A DNA stretch of 64,000 nucleotides from Phycisphaerales bacterium (GTDB lineage: Bacteria; Planctomycetota; Phycisphaerae; Sedimentisphaerales; Anaerobacaceae): positions 1 through 64,000 of the forward strand of contig PMZJ01000025.1 of NCBI GenBank assembly GCA_003170415.1, read 5' to 3'. Below are positions 34,097-42,445 of this stretch, one piece after another. A model generated the notes under the pieces. That model did no database searches. It saw only the letters and a list, made by a program, of their open reading frames with translations, and was not told the DNA's origin. The stretch's first letter is position 1. Each line of letters begins with the position of its first letter. The position numbers were made by a program, and so were the translations under genes.

Positions 34097-34906
34097 ATGA
34101 ACCTTATAGAAAAACTAATGGTCAAACCCGGACATAAGGCAAAACTGGCTGACTGGGACCCGGATTGCACGGACAAATACGAAAACAAGGAACAGGCGAT
34201 TCCTATAATGGATAAGTTGGCCGGCAGGATAGCGAAGCTGCAATACCTGCTCTTCGCGGAGAATAAGCGCGCGATACTTGTGGTGCTTCAGGCGATGGAC
34301 GCCGGCGGCAAAGACGGAACAATCCGGACGGTGATGGGGCCGATGAATCCGCAGGGCTGTAAGGTTACGTCGTTCAAGAAACCGACGGACGAGGAGTTGG
34401 CGCACGATTTCCTGTGGCGTGTTCACAGGTTTGTGCCTCGCAGGGGCGAGGTGCGGATATTCAACCGTTCGCACTATGAGGATGTGCTGATTGTCCGCGT
34501 GCATAACCTTGTGCCTAAATCAATATGGTCGAGGCGATTCGAGCAGATAAATAATTTCGAAAAGCTGTTAGCTGAAAGTGATATTCACGTTATCAAGTTT
34601 TTCCTGCACATAAGCAAGAGCGAGCAGAAGAAGCGTTTCAAGGAACGCCTTGATGACCCGACAAAGAACTGGAAGGCCGAGCCCGGGGATTTCGAAGAGA
34701 GAAAATACTGGGAAGAATATACCAGGGCATACGAGGACGTGCTGACCAGATGCAGCACCGATTACGCCCCCTGGTACGTTATACCCGCCAATCACAAGTG
34801 GTTCAGAAACCTGTCAATTTCGCAAATACTGGTTCATGAATTTGAGAAGTTAAAGATGAAATTTCCGGAACCCATATATGACGTTTCCAAGCTGAAGATA
34901 AAGTAG
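34097..34906 (+). CDS. Polyphosphate kinase 2 family protein
   Basis: The P-loop region VVLQAMDAGGKDGTIRTVMG, the MNPQGCKVTSFKKPT segment, and WRVHRFVPRRGEVRIFNRSHYEDVL with the lid-type NRSHYED are diagnostic of PPK2; length 269 fits a single-domain enzyme. These transfer phosphate between polyphosphate and nucleotides (NDP or NMP phosphorylation), using the store made by PPK1. AGAGG lies nine bases before the ATG. No 11-bp repeat box faces it, unlike its neighbours; GATAAT near 34064 may be its -10. Confidence 0.9.
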   Translation: MNLIEKLMVKPGHKAKLADWDPDCTDKYENKEQAIPIMDKLAGRIAKLQYLLFAENKRAILVVLQAMDAGGKDGTIRTVMGPMNPQGCKVTSFKKPTDEELAHDFLWRVHRFVPRRGEVRIFNRSHYEDVLIVRVHNLVPKSIWSRRFEQINNFEKLLAESDIHVIKFFLHISKSEQKKRFKERLDDPTKNWKAEPGDFEERKYWEEYTRAYEDVLTRCSTDYAPWYVIPANHKWFRNLSISQILVHEFEKLKMKFPEPIYDVSKLKIK

Positions 34907-34979
34907 CGTTTTATCGCGGTTTGCCCTTTTAAGCTCCTGAAGCGGGGTTTTATAAGCTATGCTTCGGCAAAGAACGTTC

Positions 34980-35033
34980 CTAACACAATTATAACAGCAA
35001 AATAACGATTCGCTAATCAACAAATCCGATAAT
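34980..35033 (+). promoter_or_regulatory. Pho-type promoter of the polyphosphate operon
   Basis: CTAAC, ATAAC, ATAAC and CTAAT start at 34980, 34991, 35002 and 35013; ten bases later comes GATAAT (35028-35033). It faces the HD gene and the five genes behind it. Confidence 0.75.
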
Positions 35034-35131
35034 ACAATCCGATATATAAAAAGACAGCCGATGGTTCTGCCGATGTTAAATTAGGTAAAAGTGTCTCAGA
35101 GTAAAAAAATAGTTCCAGTGAGGGCAATGAG

Positions 35132-35776
35132 TTGAAAACAGCGGCGATACTTGAAAATGCGATAGAGTTGTGCGGAGAGGATTATTTCGAGCATCGACAC
35201 GCCAGGCGGGTGGCGAAGTTATCGCTTAAACTTTTCGATTGCCTTGGGCCATTGCACCGGATGGGCAACAGTGAGCGAATCTGGCTTCGAGTCGCTTCTT
35301 TATTGCACGACGTAGGTAAGAGTGTCAGCGGCGAATATCATCATAAAGCGTCCCGTGATATTATAGTCAAGCAGGCGGATTTACCTTTCAGGAAACGTGT
35401 TCGCAAGATAATTGGGCTTGTCGCGCGGTATCATCGGGGGGCATTGCCTGATGATTCGCACAAGTATTATAGCGGATTGAAAGATGATGAGAAGCAATGC
35501 GTAAAAGTGTTGGCGGCAATTCTTCGGCTCGCGGATGGTTTGGACGCGGGACACGAAGGATTAGTTACCGACCTGGCCTGCGAGGTTCAGAGAAAGCGTA
35601 TGGTTCTTTATATCTTGGGCAGGGACGGCATTGATTTGCGCAAGGTAGTAAAGAAGGCGGATTTGTTCGAGCAGGTATTCGGATGCGAGGTTGAGGTGAG
35701 GACGGCTGCGGCGAGGAAGGTTCGCGACATAAATCTTGATTCCAGTCGCTCAAGAATGTATGCTGACGCAGCGTAG
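35132..35776 (+). CDS. Stand-alone HD-domain protein, related to the C-terminal domain of Ppx/GppA
   Basis: The start is a TTG preceded by GTGAGGGCAATGAG. The HD metal site is intact: H in EHRHARRVAKL, LLHDVGKS, then HHKAS, VARYHRGALP and a distal ILRLADGLDAGH. The same order recurs in the protein at 37595 and in the last third of the Ppx-like protein at 38305, so three paralogous HD domains sit in one operon. HD domains of this sort are attached to Ppx/GppA in many bacteria and are proposed to hydrolyse nucleotide phosphates; here substrate is unknown. First gene after the Pho-type promoter. Confidence 0.75.
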   Translation: MKTAAILENAIELCGEDYFEHRHARRVAKLSLKLFDCLGPLHRMGNSERIWLRVASLLHDVGKSVSGEYHHKASRDIIVKQADLPFRKRVRKIIGLVARYHRGALPDDSHKYYSGLKDDEKQCVKVLAAILRLADGLDAGHEGLVTDLACEVQRKRMVLYILGRDGIDLRKVVKKADLFEQVFGCEVEVRTAAARKVRDINLDSSRSRMYADAA

Positions 35777-35803
35777 GGCATACAAGATAAGCGGAGACGT
35801 CTT

Positions 35804-36541
35804 ATGGGGCGACTTGTAATACTTTCGGGGCCGTCGTGTGTCGGCAAAGGCCCGCTCCACAGGGCACTTAAGTTATTTTATCCGCAATTGGCCGGCGAAT
35901 TGAAAAAAGTCGTGCTTTACGACAGCCGCGCACCGAGACCAGGCGAAGTTGACGGCGTCGATTTCCATTTCCGAACACGCGAATATATCGAACAGCTGCG
36001 AAACAAGGATAATTTTCTCGTTACCGACGTGCGAGGCGATTTGCAGGCGCTTGACCTGAATTATTTGCGGGAGACAATTGCCGCGGGGAATGCCTTTTTC
36101 GAGGGCAACCCGGTTATCGGTATGGAACTTACGGGATTGGCGCAACGGGAAAAGATTGCCTGCCTGAATGTGTTTTTGTCGCCTTTGTCCGGAGCGGAGA
36201 TTGAGGACATCAGGGGCAGGCGCGATATTAATTTTGAAATGATGCTGACGGATATGATGCGTCGAAAACTGCTGCGGCGAACAAAAAAACAGAAGGGAAC
36301 AATGTTGCCTGCGGACATTGAAAATATCGAGGTGCGGGCGGGCAGCGCATATAAAGAAATGAAAGAAGCGTGGCGTTACGATTTTGTGATACCAAACCAC
36401 GACGGCGAGGACAGCGAAAACTGGGACGCGTTTGGTTACCCGGTAGGCGACGCGAGAGCCGCGTTATTGTGTTTTGCCGAGATTTTGACCGGCGGCAATC
36501 CGGCTTATGCCAGGAAATGGGCAGAGGGGCTGCTGCCTTAA
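35804..36541 (+). CDS. Guanylate-kinase-like P-loop protein
   Basis: GGAG precedes the ATG. The start LVILSGPSCVGKGPLHRAL is a Walker A of the guanylate kinase type, followed by the GMP-site-like SRAPRPGEVDGVDFHFRTRE. After about residue 80 similarity fades: the lid region is longer (DIRGRRDINFEMMLTDMMRR) and the protein is 245 residues against ~205 for Gmk, so this is probably a specialised paralogue rather than the housekeeping Gmk. It lies 27 nt after the HD gene. It could make nucleotides for PPK2 or phosphorylate another small molecule. Confidence 0.65.
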   Translation: MGRLVILSGPSCVGKGPLHRALKLFYPQLAGELKKVVLYDSRAPRPGEVDGVDFHFRTREYIEQLRNKDNFLVTDVRGDLQALDLNYLRETIAAGNAFFEGNPVIGMELTGLAQREKIACLNVFLSPLSGAEIEDIRGRRDINFEMMLTDMMRRKLLRRTKKQKGTMLPADIENIEVRAGSAYKEMKEAWRYDFVIPNHDGEDSENWDAFGYPVGDARAALLCFAEILTGGNPAYARKWAEGLLP

Positions 36542-36557
36542 AGTTGGAGTTAATCTG

Positions 36558-37613
36558 GTGACTGGTTCAAGTGATATAACGACGGTTGATACGAATTATC
36601 AGTTTCTGGCGTGCCAGTATGTCAAGGTGCAGATACGCGAGCTGAGCCGGCATCTGCGGGGAGCACGCCTTGCGCGGGATACCGAGTATGTTCACCAGGC
36701 CAGAGTCGCTTCTCGCCGGCTGCGGGCGGCGCTGAGGATGTTTAGCGGGTGTTTTCCCGATGCGCGGATGAAAAAGTGGCAAAAGCAGATTAAGCAATTA
36801 ACCAGCCGGCTTGGCGCGGCCAGAGACACCGACGTTCAGGTTGAGTTTCTCAAGGATTTCATATCGAAGATTCCGCTCGCAGGCAAGGGATTGCGGCCCG
36901 GGCTGCGAAGGGTAATGCTGCGGGTAAAACAGAAACGTCATCGTATCCAGCCAAAAATAGTAAAGGTACTCGACCGCATAAAAAAAGACGGGACCATATT
37001 GGATATGCGTGCGGAAGTGAGACGCACCGAAAGGCGGCTTTCCCGGCAAAATATTGATATTCGCAGTCCGTATGTTTTTGACCAAGCGAGACGGTATATC
37101 GAAGAACGGCTCGAAGGGCTGCTGTCCTGCCAGAAGTGCCTTGAGAACGCCGACGACAAGGTGGGACATCACCAGATGAGAATCGCCGCCAAACGGCTGC
37201 GTTATACGCTGGAGATTTGCAATCTGCCTTTCGAGAGACGGCTAAGCGCCAACATAGAAATTATGAAAAGGTTGCAGTCGCTTCTTGGCAGGGTGCACGA
37301 TTGTGACGTGTGGCTTGAAGACCTCGCGAAGTTCACCGACAAGGAGAAAAAGCGGACGGTCAAATACTTAGGCAGCGAAAGGGCCTTTGGCCGGCTAAGA
37401 CCGGGAATTGAATATCTTGTTGGACATCGCCACGCCGACAGGGAATTGTTCTTCGAGAGGAGCAGGGCATTGTGGAAGGAAATTACCGAAGCGGGATTGC
37501 CGGATAATCTTCGTGCGATGATTCAAACACCCTCCTCACGGTCGCAGCGTGCTTCAGGAATTGATAAGAAAGCGGCTTCACGGGACGACAGCCGATGCGA
37601 GAAAAAGACATAA
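36558..37613 (+). CDS. CHAD-domain protein (polyphosphate binding)
   Basis: A GTG at 36558 with TTGGAGT upstream is chosen; the open frame begins at 36507 inside the previous gene. The protein is rich in Arg/Lys and has the paired CHAD motifs VHQARVASRRLRAALRMF with TSRLGAARDTDVQ, and HHQMRIAAKRLRYTLEI with LQSLLGRVHDCDVW. CHAD domains bind polyphosphate through these basic helical surfaces. Position between the kinase-like gene and ppx/ppk1 fits a granule-associated role. The C-terminus (about 310 on) is low-complexity. Confidence 0.85.
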   Translation: MTGSSDITTVDTNYQFLACQYVKVQIRELSRHLRGARLARDTEYVHQARVASRRLRAALRMFSGCFPDARMKKWQKQIKQLTSRLGAARDTDVQVEFLKDFISKIPLAGKGLRPGLRRVMLRVKQKRHRIQPKIVKVLDRIKKDGTILDMRAEVRRTERRLSRQNIDIRSPYVFDQARRYIEERLEGLLSCQKCLENADDKVGHHQMRIAAKRLRYTLEICNLPFERRLSANIEIMKRLQSLLGRVHDCDVWLEDLAKFTDKEKKRTVKYLGSERAFGRLRPGIEYLVGHRHADRELFFERSRALWKEITEAGLPDNLRAMIQTPSSRSQRASGIDKKAASRDDSRCEKKT

Positions 37614-38227
37614 GAGTTGCGGTGGTCAGCGACGTGCACGGCGATTCGCCCGCGCTGGAGGCGGTGCTTGCACTGGCAAAGAAATGCAACCATGAGCGGG
37701 AACATACCCATCAGGTTGAAAAACTGGCGTTGCAGCTTTTCGACCAGCTCGTTGAACTGCATCACTTAGGCGGCCAGGAGAGGTTTATGCTTCGCTGCGG
37801 CGCTTTGCTTCACGACATCGGCTGGATTGAGGGTCAGAAGGGACATCACAAAACTGCCCTGAGAATTATTATGGAAAACGTCGCCCTGCCGTTTGATTCC
37901 CGTGACAAAAGCATCATCGCTCTTCTGGCACGATATCACCGCAAGGCCCTGCCCGCGGGCCGGCATCCATATTTTTGCGACCTTAATGAGAAAGACCAGA
38001 ACATCGTCCGCGTACTTTCGGGCATATTGAGGGTCGCCGATGGTCTTGACCGGACGCATCGGATTCTGGTTGGGGACATAAGCTGCCGGGCCGGCAGAAA
38101 ACAGATATCGCTGATGTGCCGTTCCGTCGAATCGCTCGATTTGGAGTTTGCCGCGGCCGGGGACAAGGCGGAACTGTTTGAGCAGGTGTTCGGGAGAAAA
38201 CTGGTGCTGAAGCGTAAGCCGGGTTGA
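37595..38227 (+). CDS. HD-domain protein with a truncated metallophosphoesterase start
   Basis: Residues about 6-25 (IRVAVVSDVHGDSPALEAVL) are the exact start of a calcineurin-like phosphoesterase, with the D-x-H metal motif, but nothing of the remaining fold follows. From about residue 30 the protein is an HD domain: HEREHTHQVEKLALQLFDQL, LLHDIGWIEGQKGHHKTA, LARYHRKALPAG and ILRVADGLDRTH. It looks like a fusion formed by deletion of most of a phosphoesterase gene, or an alternative start added to an older HD gene. It overlaps the CHAD gene by 19 nt. Confidence 0.75.
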   Translation: MREKDIRVAVVSDVHGDSPALEAVLALAKKCNHEREHTHQVEKLALQLFDQLVELHHLGGQERFMLRCGALLHDIGWIEGQKGHHKTALRIIMENVALPFDSRDKSIIALLARYHRKALPAGRHPYFCDLNEKDQNIVRVLSGILRVADGLDRTHRILVGDISCRAGRKQISLMCRSVESLDLEFAAAGDKAELFEQVFGRKLVLKRKPG

Positions 38228-38304
38228 TGTATCACTGTGGACTAACACTGTTTTATTTGTTAATCTGATACCGGCGATTTCGACTAAAGTTTATGAGGGT
38301 CAGA

Positions 38305-39867
38305 ATGAGCACTGTGGCTGATACAAATCAAGAATCACCTCCGGCCAAAACGCTGGGAGCGATAGATATCGGGTCGAACTCCATTCGGATGGCCGTTGCA
38401 CAGGTGCTGCCGGACGGGCAGATTGAAGTTATTGAGCGGCTGCAACGGGCGGTTCATCTGGGCCAGGATACGTTCCGCACCGGCAGGATAAAAAGTCCCA
38501 CAATGCGGGCGGCGGTGCTGATTCTTCGCGATTTTCAAAACGTGCTGAAAGCATACAATGTTAACTTGGTCAAGGTGGTTGCAACCAGCGCGGTGCGGGA
38601 AGCCGCCAATATGGATACATTTCTTGACCGGGTCCTGATGGCGACGGGGCTTGAGGTAAGCGTCATAAACTCCTCTGAAGAAAGCCGGCTGACGGTTGCT
38701 GCTCTACGTCACGATATGGGCAAGACACAACTATCGAAGAGAAACTCGCTGGTAGTTGGGGTTGGCGGCGGCAACACGGTGATTAACGTCCTGCGAAAAG
38801 GGCAGATTGCCGCATCGCAGAACCTTGCGATTGGGTCAATCCGACTGCAGGAAGTTTTGTCCACAAGCACTGAATCGGCGAACCGGGCAGCCGAGATGAT
38901 ACGACATCAGGTGGCCGGAGTCATATCATCGATGCAGGGATTGCTGCGGCTCAAACAGGCGCGGAGCTTTTACGCCGTGGGAGGAGATGCTCGCTGGGCT
39001 GCCGACCGCGTCGCTAAGCCCACGAAAATCAGGACTTTGCGCTCCGTGTCTGCCAGGGACCTCGACAAGCTGGTCAGCAAAAGCCGGCACCACACGGCAG
39101 ACAAATTAACCAAGATGTACGGCATGTCTTTCAGCGACGCCGAGACGCTGATACCGGCGCTGCTGGTATATCAGGTGCTCCTGCATTCAACGGGCGCTCG
39201 GGAGATACTCGTATCCAATGTTTCGATGCGGGACGGGCTGTTGCTGGACCTGGCGCAACTCGCAACGGGAGCCATAGAGGAATCGGCATACGACGATGTC
39301 ATCCGCTCGGCGTTGTCGGTGGCCAGGAAATACCGAGTGTATTTGAAGCATGCCCTGCACGCCAGGGAGATTTCGGTGCTTTTGTTTGATGAGCTGCTCG
39401 GCGAACACGCGATGACCAAACGGTATCGGCTGCTGCTCGAGGTAGCGTCGATTCTTCATGAAATCGGCACGTTTGTATCGAGCAGGGCGCACCACAAACA
39501 CAGCTGCTATCTGATTACAAACTCCGAGATTCCCGGATTGACGCAGGAAGAGCTGCAGCTTGTAGCCAACGTGGCACGTTATCATCGGCGAAGCAGGCCA
39601 AAGCCGACGCACATCGAGTATATGTCGCTGCCGCGGGAAAAAAGAATGATAGTCAATAAGCTGGCGGCGCTGCTGCGGGTGGCGGATGCGCTGGATGCAA
39701 GTCGCACCCAGCAGGTCCGGAACATTAAGTGCAATATCAGCAACGAAGGCATGGTCATCACCGTCCCCACGACCGCCGATCTGAGTTTGGAAGAGCGCAC
39801 CTTGGCAATGAAAGGCGATTTATTCGAGGACATCTACGGATTACAAATTAGATTAGAGAGAAATTAA
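38305..39867 (+). CDS. Ppx/GppA-like phosphatase with C-terminal HD domain
   Basis: The ATG at 38305 follows GAGGGT; an ATG at 38293 is also in frame. The N-terminal ~310 residues are an actin-fold exopolyphosphatase/pppGpp phosphatase: GAIDIGSNSIRMAVAQ, VVATSAVREAANMDTF, the SSEESRL loop and VVGVGGGNTVINVL. In the last motif the usual Asp-x-Gly-Gly-Gly-Ser is GVGGGNT, i.e. the Asp is Gly and the Ser is Asn, which could alter catalysis. The C-terminal ~200 residues form an HD domain with ILHEIG (Glu for Asp), HHKHS, VARYHRRSRP and LLRVADALD. It is followed by ppk1 after 7 nt. Confidence 0.85.
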   Translation: MSTVADTNQESPPAKTLGAIDIGSNSIRMAVAQVLPDGQIEVIERLQRAVHLGQDTFRTGRIKSPTMRAAVLILRDFQNVLKAYNVNLVKVVATSAVREAANMDTFLDRVLMATGLEVSVINSSEESRLTVAALRHDMGKTQLSKRNSLVVGVGGGNTVINVLRKGQIAASQNLAIGSIRLQEVLSTSTESANRAAEMIRHQVAGVISSMQGLLRLKQARSFYAVGGDARWAADRVAKPTKIRTLRSVSARDLDKLVSKSRHHTADKLTKMYGMSFSDAETLIPALLVYQVLLHSTGAREILVSNVSMRDGLLLDLAQLATGAIEESAYDDVIRSALSVARKYRVYLKHALHAREISVLLFDELLGEHAMTKRYRLLLEVASILHEIGTFVSSRAHHKHSCYLITNSEIPGLTQEELQLVANVARYHRRSRPKPTHIEYMSLPREKRMIVNKLAALLRVADALDASRTQQVRNIKCNISNEGMVITVPTTADLSLEERTLAMKGDLFEDIYGLQIRLERN

Positions 39868-39874
39868 TCAGTTT

Positions 39875-41980
39875 ATGAGTAAAAACATCGACCTTAAAAA
39901 GCCGCAATTATTAATAAACCGGGAGCTAAGCTGGCTCGAGTTCAATGACAGGGTATTGAAGGAGGGGCTTTGTGAACAGCTTCCACTCGGAGAACGGCTC
40001 AAGTTCCTTTCCATCGTCAGCTCAAATCTCGACGAATTCTTTATGATTCGCGTAGCCGGTCTCAGGCAGCAGCGTGCCGCCGAGCCGAGAAAGCAGGACC
40101 CCGGCGGGCTTACCGCCGCTCAGCAACTCGATTTGATTAGCAGACGCACCCACAAAATGGTCGCTGAGCAAATGATGGGTATCAAAGACGTCTTCGCCCG
40201 GCTCAGGGAGCACGGATTCAGCGTTCTGTCTCGGGCTGACTGGACCGACCAGCAGGCACAGTTCCTCCGGCAGCATTTCACCGCTGAGATTCTGCCCGTT
40301 CTTACGCCCATGGCTGTCGAGGAGCTTAAGCCCGCCCCGCTCCTTCCGGGTCTGCAACTGTTTATTGCGTTCACCGTGGTTTCGGGTAAATCCACGGGTA
40401 TTGTCGTTGTTCCCGTTCCGGGACTTTTGCAAAGGTTCGTCAATATCCCTGCCGAAGGGGACATTTATTTATCGCCCGTGGAGGATGTTATAGCGGCCAA
40501 CGCACAGGCCCTGTTCAGCAATGACCACATTATATCCACCGCCTTCTTCCGCATAACCAGAGACGCGGATATCGCGATGCAGGAGGATGAGGCCGCCGAT
40601 CTGCTCAGCACCATTGCCAGGACCGTGCGGGAAAGAAGAAGACGTGCAGCGGTGCGTCTGGAGATATCCGTCGATGCCGATACCCGGTTGAATAAATGGT
40701 TGATGAAATTCCTTCGGCTCAAGTCGCAGGACGTCTATGAGATGGATGGTCCGCTCGACGCCTCTTCTGTAATGAAGCTAATCGACCTGCTGCCTTCAGA
40801 TAAGCTCAAAGCCGAGGACTGGCCCCCTCATCTGCCCCAGGACCTCACAGGCAGCGATGACCTGTGGACTACAATTCAGAAGCGAGACATTATGCTCTTT
40901 CATCCCTATGAGAGCTTCGAGCCGGTTATGAAGCTTGCCGCAGAGGCGGCAAATGACCCGAACGTCCTGGCCATCAAGCAGACGTTATACCGAACAAGCG
41001 GGAGCAGTCCAATCGTCCGGTCCCTTGCCGATGCCGCACGCAATGGCAAAGAAGTAACCGTTCTCGTCGAGCTAAAGGCACGATTCGATGAGACGAGGAA
41101 CGTTGACTGGGCCAGAGAACTCGAAGACGCCGGCTGTCACGTTATCTACGGCATAGCAAAATTCAAGACGCACGCAAAAGCGATGCTCATTGTCCGCCGC
41201 GAGCAGGGACGCATTCGCCGATACGTGCACCTTTCCACCGGCAACTACAACGACCGCACCGCCGGGTTATATTCCGACATTGGCCTTATGACCTGCGACA
41301 CCGGTATCGCCGACGACGTCGCGGCATTTTTCAACCTCCTGACCGGACGTTCCGAAACCATCGGCTGGCAACAGTTGACTATCGCGCCAACTGACATGCG
41401 ACAAAGATTTCTCGACCTCATCGAGCGGGAAATCCGGGTCTCAACCCAGGATGACAGGGGCCTGATTATGGCAAAAATCAACGCGCTCCAGGACCCAGCC
41501 ATCTGTCGCGCGCTTTATCGCGCAAGTCGCGCGGGCGTGCGAGTTATGCTTAACGTGCGAGGTATCTGCTGCCTGCGGCCGGGCGTCAAAAATGTCTCGG
41601 ATAATATCGAGGTCCGCGCCATCATCGACAGGTTCCTCGAACATTCGAGAATCTACTATTTCCGCAACGGCGGCCACGAGGAGGTTTTCCTCAGCAGTGC
41701 CGACTGGATGCGCAGAAATCTCGATTTGCGCCTCGAAATTTTATTCCCCATAAGAGCTGCTGCGATAAAAGCCCGCCTGATTAATATTCTTAAAACCTTC
41801 TTCGCGGACAATGTAAAGGCCTGGCAGCTCCTGCCCGATGGCACTTACAAACGTATGTCCCATCACGGCAAGAAGATACGTGCTCAGGAGAAGTTCTACC
41901 AGGACGCTGTCAATGCCGCATCAGCGGCCCGGCACATAAAACCGAGGTTCCGACCATTAAGCCGGCCCGACAAACAATAG
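39875..41980 (+). CDS. ppk1: Polyphosphate kinase PPK1
   Basis: Full-length PPK1 (701 residues) with the N domain start LLINRELSWLEFNDRVL, SNLDEFFMIRVAGLRQQ, the head domain and two phospholipase-D-like C domains. The autophosphorylated His433 lies in FKTHAKAMLIV and the second catalytic His590 in FLEHSRIYYF; HLSTGNYND is also present. It makes polyphosphate from ATP. As last gene of the Pho-driven operon it would fill the store when phosphate is scarce or re-supplied. No clear terminator follows. Confidence 0.94.
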   Translation: MSKNIDLKKPQLLINRELSWLEFNDRVLKEGLCEQLPLGERLKFLSIVSSNLDEFFMIRVAGLRQQRAAEPRKQDPGGLTAAQQLDLISRRTHKMVAEQMMGIKDVFARLREHGFSVLSRADWTDQQAQFLRQHFTAEILPVLTPMAVEELKPAPLLPGLQLFIAFTVVSGKSTGIVVVPVPGLLQRFVNIPAEGDIYLSPVEDVIAANAQALFSNDHIISTAFFRITRDADIAMQEDEAADLLSTIARTVRERRRRAAVRLEISVDADTRLNKWLMKFLRLKSQDVYEMDGPLDASSVMKLIDLLPSDKLKAEDWPPHLPQDLTGSDDLWTTIQKRDIMLFHPYESFEPVMKLAAEAANDPNVLAIKQTLYRTSGSSPIVRSLADAARNGKEVTVLVELKARFDETRNVDWARELEDAGCHVIYGIAKFKTHAKAMLIVRREQGRIRRYVHLSTGNYNDRTAGLYSDIGLMTCDTGIADDVAAFFNLLTGRSETIGWQQLTIAPTDMRQRFLDLIEREIRVSTQDDRGLIMAKINALQDPAICRALYRASRAGVRVMLNVRGICCLRPGVKNVSDNIEVRAIIDRFLEHSRIYYFRNGGHEEVFLSSADWMRRNLDLRLEILFPIRAAAIKARLINILKTFFADNVKAWQLLPDGTYKRMSHHGKKIRAQEKFYQDAVNAASAARHIKPRFRPLSRPDKQ

Positions 41981-42298
41981 CCGAGGGTTAAAACTTAACA
42001 CTGAACAGGGATAGCAGGGAACATCGTCCCCCCTTTGGGAGAGTTCATCTTTAGTTATGTAATCAGTTCCTCAGCAACCTCAGACATCACCTTGCCCAGG
42101 ATTCTTTGATGGCAACCGATGTGGTTGAAGGATAATTTGGTCAAGCAATCTCAACGGTGTCAAAAAAGTGTCAGTTGTCAGCAGTAATCCACCCCAGAAG
42201 CGACTTGTCAGTGACTTGCTAACTACTTGTAATCCTCGATTTAGGTTTAAAATCGAGCCATAAGGTATTATTGGGAATGCACTTACAACCGGACTCCG
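41981..42298. other. Intergenic stretch without recognisable gene
   Basis: The stretch holds no recognised gene. It contains small imperfect repeats of GTGTCA/TGTCAG near 42155-42175, similar in flavour to the sequence beside the integrase remnant at 16500. A short minus-strand frame (KVMSEVAEELIT) is open but has no start or homology that I can see. It probably represents decayed mobile-element DNA. Confidence 0.3.
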
Positions 42299-42338
42299 GG
42301 ATTATGAGTCCACTGCTCTACCGCTGAGCTACGAGCCC
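42299..42338 (-). pseudogene. Truncated tRNA-Met copy (5' half)
   Basis: These 40 bases are identical to the 5' half of the tRNA at 16347-16418, from the acceptor strand through the D-arm to the end of the anticodon stem. The T-arm and 3' acceptor strand are missing. Beyond the 5' end the similarity continues, more diverged, for ~60 bp (AAGCATAACC then TCTACCTG against AAGCATAACC then TCCACCTG). It lies in the same orientation as the intact gene, so the pair forms a direct repeat 26 kb apart. Confidence 0.8.
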
Positions 42339-42445
42339 GTTAGGGCAACCCTGACCATTTTAAGCATAACCGCTTCTACCTGAAGTTGTCAAGAGCTGGC
42401 CTTAGTGCTTAGTGTAAGTAATTGTGTGTAAGTTAGGGTGAAGGT

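Noticed and set aside
35804-36541. Housekeeping guanylate kinase
   Set aside because: The P-loop and GMP-site region fit, but length and the lid region differ, and it lies in a phosphate operon; called guanylate-kinase-like only.
42299-42338. A second tRNA-Met gene
   Set aside because: Only the 5' half is present; T-arm and 3' acceptor strand are missing, so no cloverleaf can form.
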